From Callaeas wilsoni (lineage: Eukaryota > Chordata > Aves > Passeriformes > Callaeidae): a stretch of 64,000 nucleotides of DNA. The translations under genes were made by a program, and so were the position numbers. The stretch covers positions 124,001 to 188,000 of the forward strand of contig VWPU01012696.1 in the NCBI GenBank assembly GCA_013398955.1. Reading direction: 5' to 3'. Positions 62,056 to 64,000 of the stretch are shown in pieces (position 1 is the stretch's first letter; each line of letters starts with the position of its first letter). Below the pieces are notes generated by a model. That model saw only the letters and a list, made by a program, of their open reading frames with translations, was not told where the DNA came from and did not search any database.

Positions 62056-63250
62056 TGTTATGGTTGATGCCTTAAACATTGTTATGAAGGAGTTTTGCCC
62101 ATTATGGCAAAACCGTATAAAGAAGGTGTGACCACTCAAGCCCACCCATCCTTGACCTGACCGGAACTTCAGACTGTGAGTTAAGCCACCTAAGGGAACT
62201 TGAGATAAGATAAAGGTAACACTGTTGTTTGATTACCTCAGGTCTAGGGACGAGTAAACCAGACTGAGGGAGAAGAATGTATCCACAAGAAAGCCAAACC
62301 CAGTAGATGTCCTGAAAATCATCCCTGCCTCTCTTCAGGGTGAAGGAGGCCACAGCCCACAGGCTCATCTACTGAGGCCAGGTTTGCAGACACTCCCCTG
62401 CAACCGAGGGGGAGAGAGGAGAGTTTGGGGTATGTGGCATAACCTCTGGTCAGAATACACTGAGCAAGGGCTGTCCCAAGGAGGAGTCGGTAGCCACCAT
62501 GAACTCCCTGACTGGAAAGAATGCATTGGGAGCAGACAGGTCCTCCCAAGGAGCTCGGTATGATCCTCAGCTCTTCCAGCTTATCCCATTTGCAGACAAG
62601 CGGATACTGGTTGTCTAGCTCTCAAATCTCTCCACACCATGGGAGGGCTGTAGGCCCCAGCAACTCAGGCAGCCCACCAGACTGGTGCTACTGACCATGA
62701 CTGGCAGAATGCACTTTCAGCAGTCATTCCGGTGGCTAGCCTGCACCTCCTGGATGTCTTGCTCACATGACATGCAAGCAACTTGCCAGATGCTGTAGCA
62801 GACAGTGAGAGTTCTGCCAATGGCCTGCAAAAGTGCCAAATCAGCCTGGCAAAATGCAGCAGTGGACAAAGTATTGTATTGAGTATTGAGTTGCTAGCAG
62901 CCTGCAGAGCAACAGCTGATGCAGCAGAGAGCCTGGCTTTACTGTAGGCAGCAGATACAGACTGCCCGGCTGCACCCCTGTATGGAGGCTACTGAAGCAG
63001 TCCCATGTCACACAGGGAGCTAATGAGCAGCCAGCACGTTCTGTATTGTACTGGTAAAGCATGTCCATGAGAAGGCACAAAGCTCTTTGTCGCGTGGTGC
63101 AAAGAAAGATATCCCTTCAAGTGCAATGCAGTGTGCATATAGCACTTCTCTCTAGAGTGCTTCCAGCAATATAAACATGACTGAATCCACATAAGCAGTC
63201 CAGAGGGGCAGTGAAAACTCTCCAACCTGTATACTGTCAGCAGCATAGGC
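62056..63250. other. GC-richer block, possible retroviral remnant
   Basis: Begins with two TGTTATG starts (62056 and 62080), then 'cattatggcaaaacc' and a core-promoter-like TATAAAG (62116-62122), an LTR-like arrangement. The rest (62.3-63.25 kb) is CA/CT/GCAGC-rich with many short open frames on the minus strand, none with gag, pro, pol or env motifs that I recognise. No terminal repeats or target duplication found. It may be a decayed LTR plus leader, or an unrelated GC-rich repeat. Confidence 0.3.
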
Positions 63251-64000
63251 ACAGAAATAATGCACTTAAGATGGCAAAGAACAAAGAAATATCCCTATTT
63301 TTTCATTATTTTTTTTAAGAGCCAAGCAGATCATACAGTTTTTTCTTGATCAGATTGAGACACTGTAAAGAAATAAAAATGCCCTGTGTAGGTGGAAAAT
63401 AAAGCAAACTACATGAAATAATACCCTTATTATTTTTGATGCTGAATTGCAATTCCACAGTACTGTTATAGCAGGATGATTTATCTCAGTATAATATTCC
63501 CAGTTGTCTTATTTTCATGTTAACAATGTTTGTTTCTCTCCATGGCTGAAGTAACTCTTTAAGTTTCTGCAAGAGTGATGTATGGAAACTTCTGCTAGTC
63601 AGCAGTGACTGCTAGTGCAGAAAACACTAAGAAAATATTTTTCTTCATCCACACTTTATTATCTAGGACATAAACCAACATTTCCTGGTGCAAGGGAGCA
63701 GATAAAAAACATAAGAGACAGGGAAAGACAGGGAATGGCTAAGAAGGTCATTTTAAATTCTCTGCAATTTGTTTCCAGTAAAACATGAATGTGGAGAAGT
63801 TACAATAGTATCTGGGATAAGACAAGTCAACCTTCAGCCATTTTTCAAATTAAGTGTAGAATATCAAGGCACTTGCATTTCCAGTAGCCTTAAATTAGCA
63901 CTTGGGCTGTGCTGTGATACATCTATAATCTAAAACTTAAGGCTTTAAAACAAAAGTATGTTGTCAATAGCCCCTAGATTTTAAATTTTTTTTAGATAAA
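63251..64000. other. AT-rich non-coding end of window
   Basis: No feature recognised. Confidence 0.55.

Noticed and set aside
1..64000. Bacterial-type systems, CRISPR arrays, operons, tRNA or rRNA genes
   Set aside because: None seen. The repeats are avian retroelements, and no evenly spaced direct repeats or structured RNA signatures were found.

Overview
The window is vertebrate nuclear DNA, almost certainly from a bird. It is AT-rich, shows no operon-like gene packing or Shine-Dalgarno sites, and is sprinkled with 5'-truncated CR1 LINEs, several ending in the avian CR1 tail (repeats of ATTCTATG). It also holds LTR fragments of types I know from bird endogenous retroviruses. I cannot fix the species. 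No complete protein-coding gene, rRNA, tRNA or CRISPR is recognisable. The best reading is a gene-poor intergenic or deep-intronic stretch.

Layout. 1-14.6 kb: single-copy AT-rich DNA with two minus-strand CR1 copies (2.7-3.0 kb and 8.7-9.6 kb; the second keeps a readable reverse transcriptase (RT) with an intact FADD box). 14.7-15.6 kb: a CR1 with a second CR1 inserted in it. 18.2 kb: a 27-N assembly gap between a G run and T runs. 20.9-21.8 kb: an eroded plus-strand CR1. 27.4 and 29.0 kb: minus-strand CR1 pieces. 36.4-37.25 kb: a pentanucleotide microsatellite, then a perfectly bounded 448-bp solo LTR. 38.0-39.3 kb: the longest CR1. 43.2 kb: a second LTR family. 45.8, 49.6 and 50.3 kb: CR1 tails and an older LINE fragment. 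53.3-54.8 kb: a repeat cluster of CR1, an LTR fragment and an inverted copy of the 36.8 kb solo LTR. 55.6 and 57.0 kb: CR1 pieces. 58.5 kb: a third LTR type. 61.7-63.3 kb: a GC-richer block holding a CR1 with an internal deletion and unclassified, possibly retroviral sequence.

How the parts relate: the history here is one of retrotransposition and decay, not of genes acting together. All CR1 copies are broken by stops, frameshifts or truncation, and the LTRs have no internal retroviral genes. The most solid observations are the two inverted solo LTRs, 17 kb apart, each with a perfect 4-bp target-site duplication, and the nested CR1. A few short open segments have splice-like borders (59.9 kb plus strand; 41.3 and 33.4 kb minus strand). 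They are reported as weak exon candidates only, since such segments arise by chance in this much AT-rich DNA.
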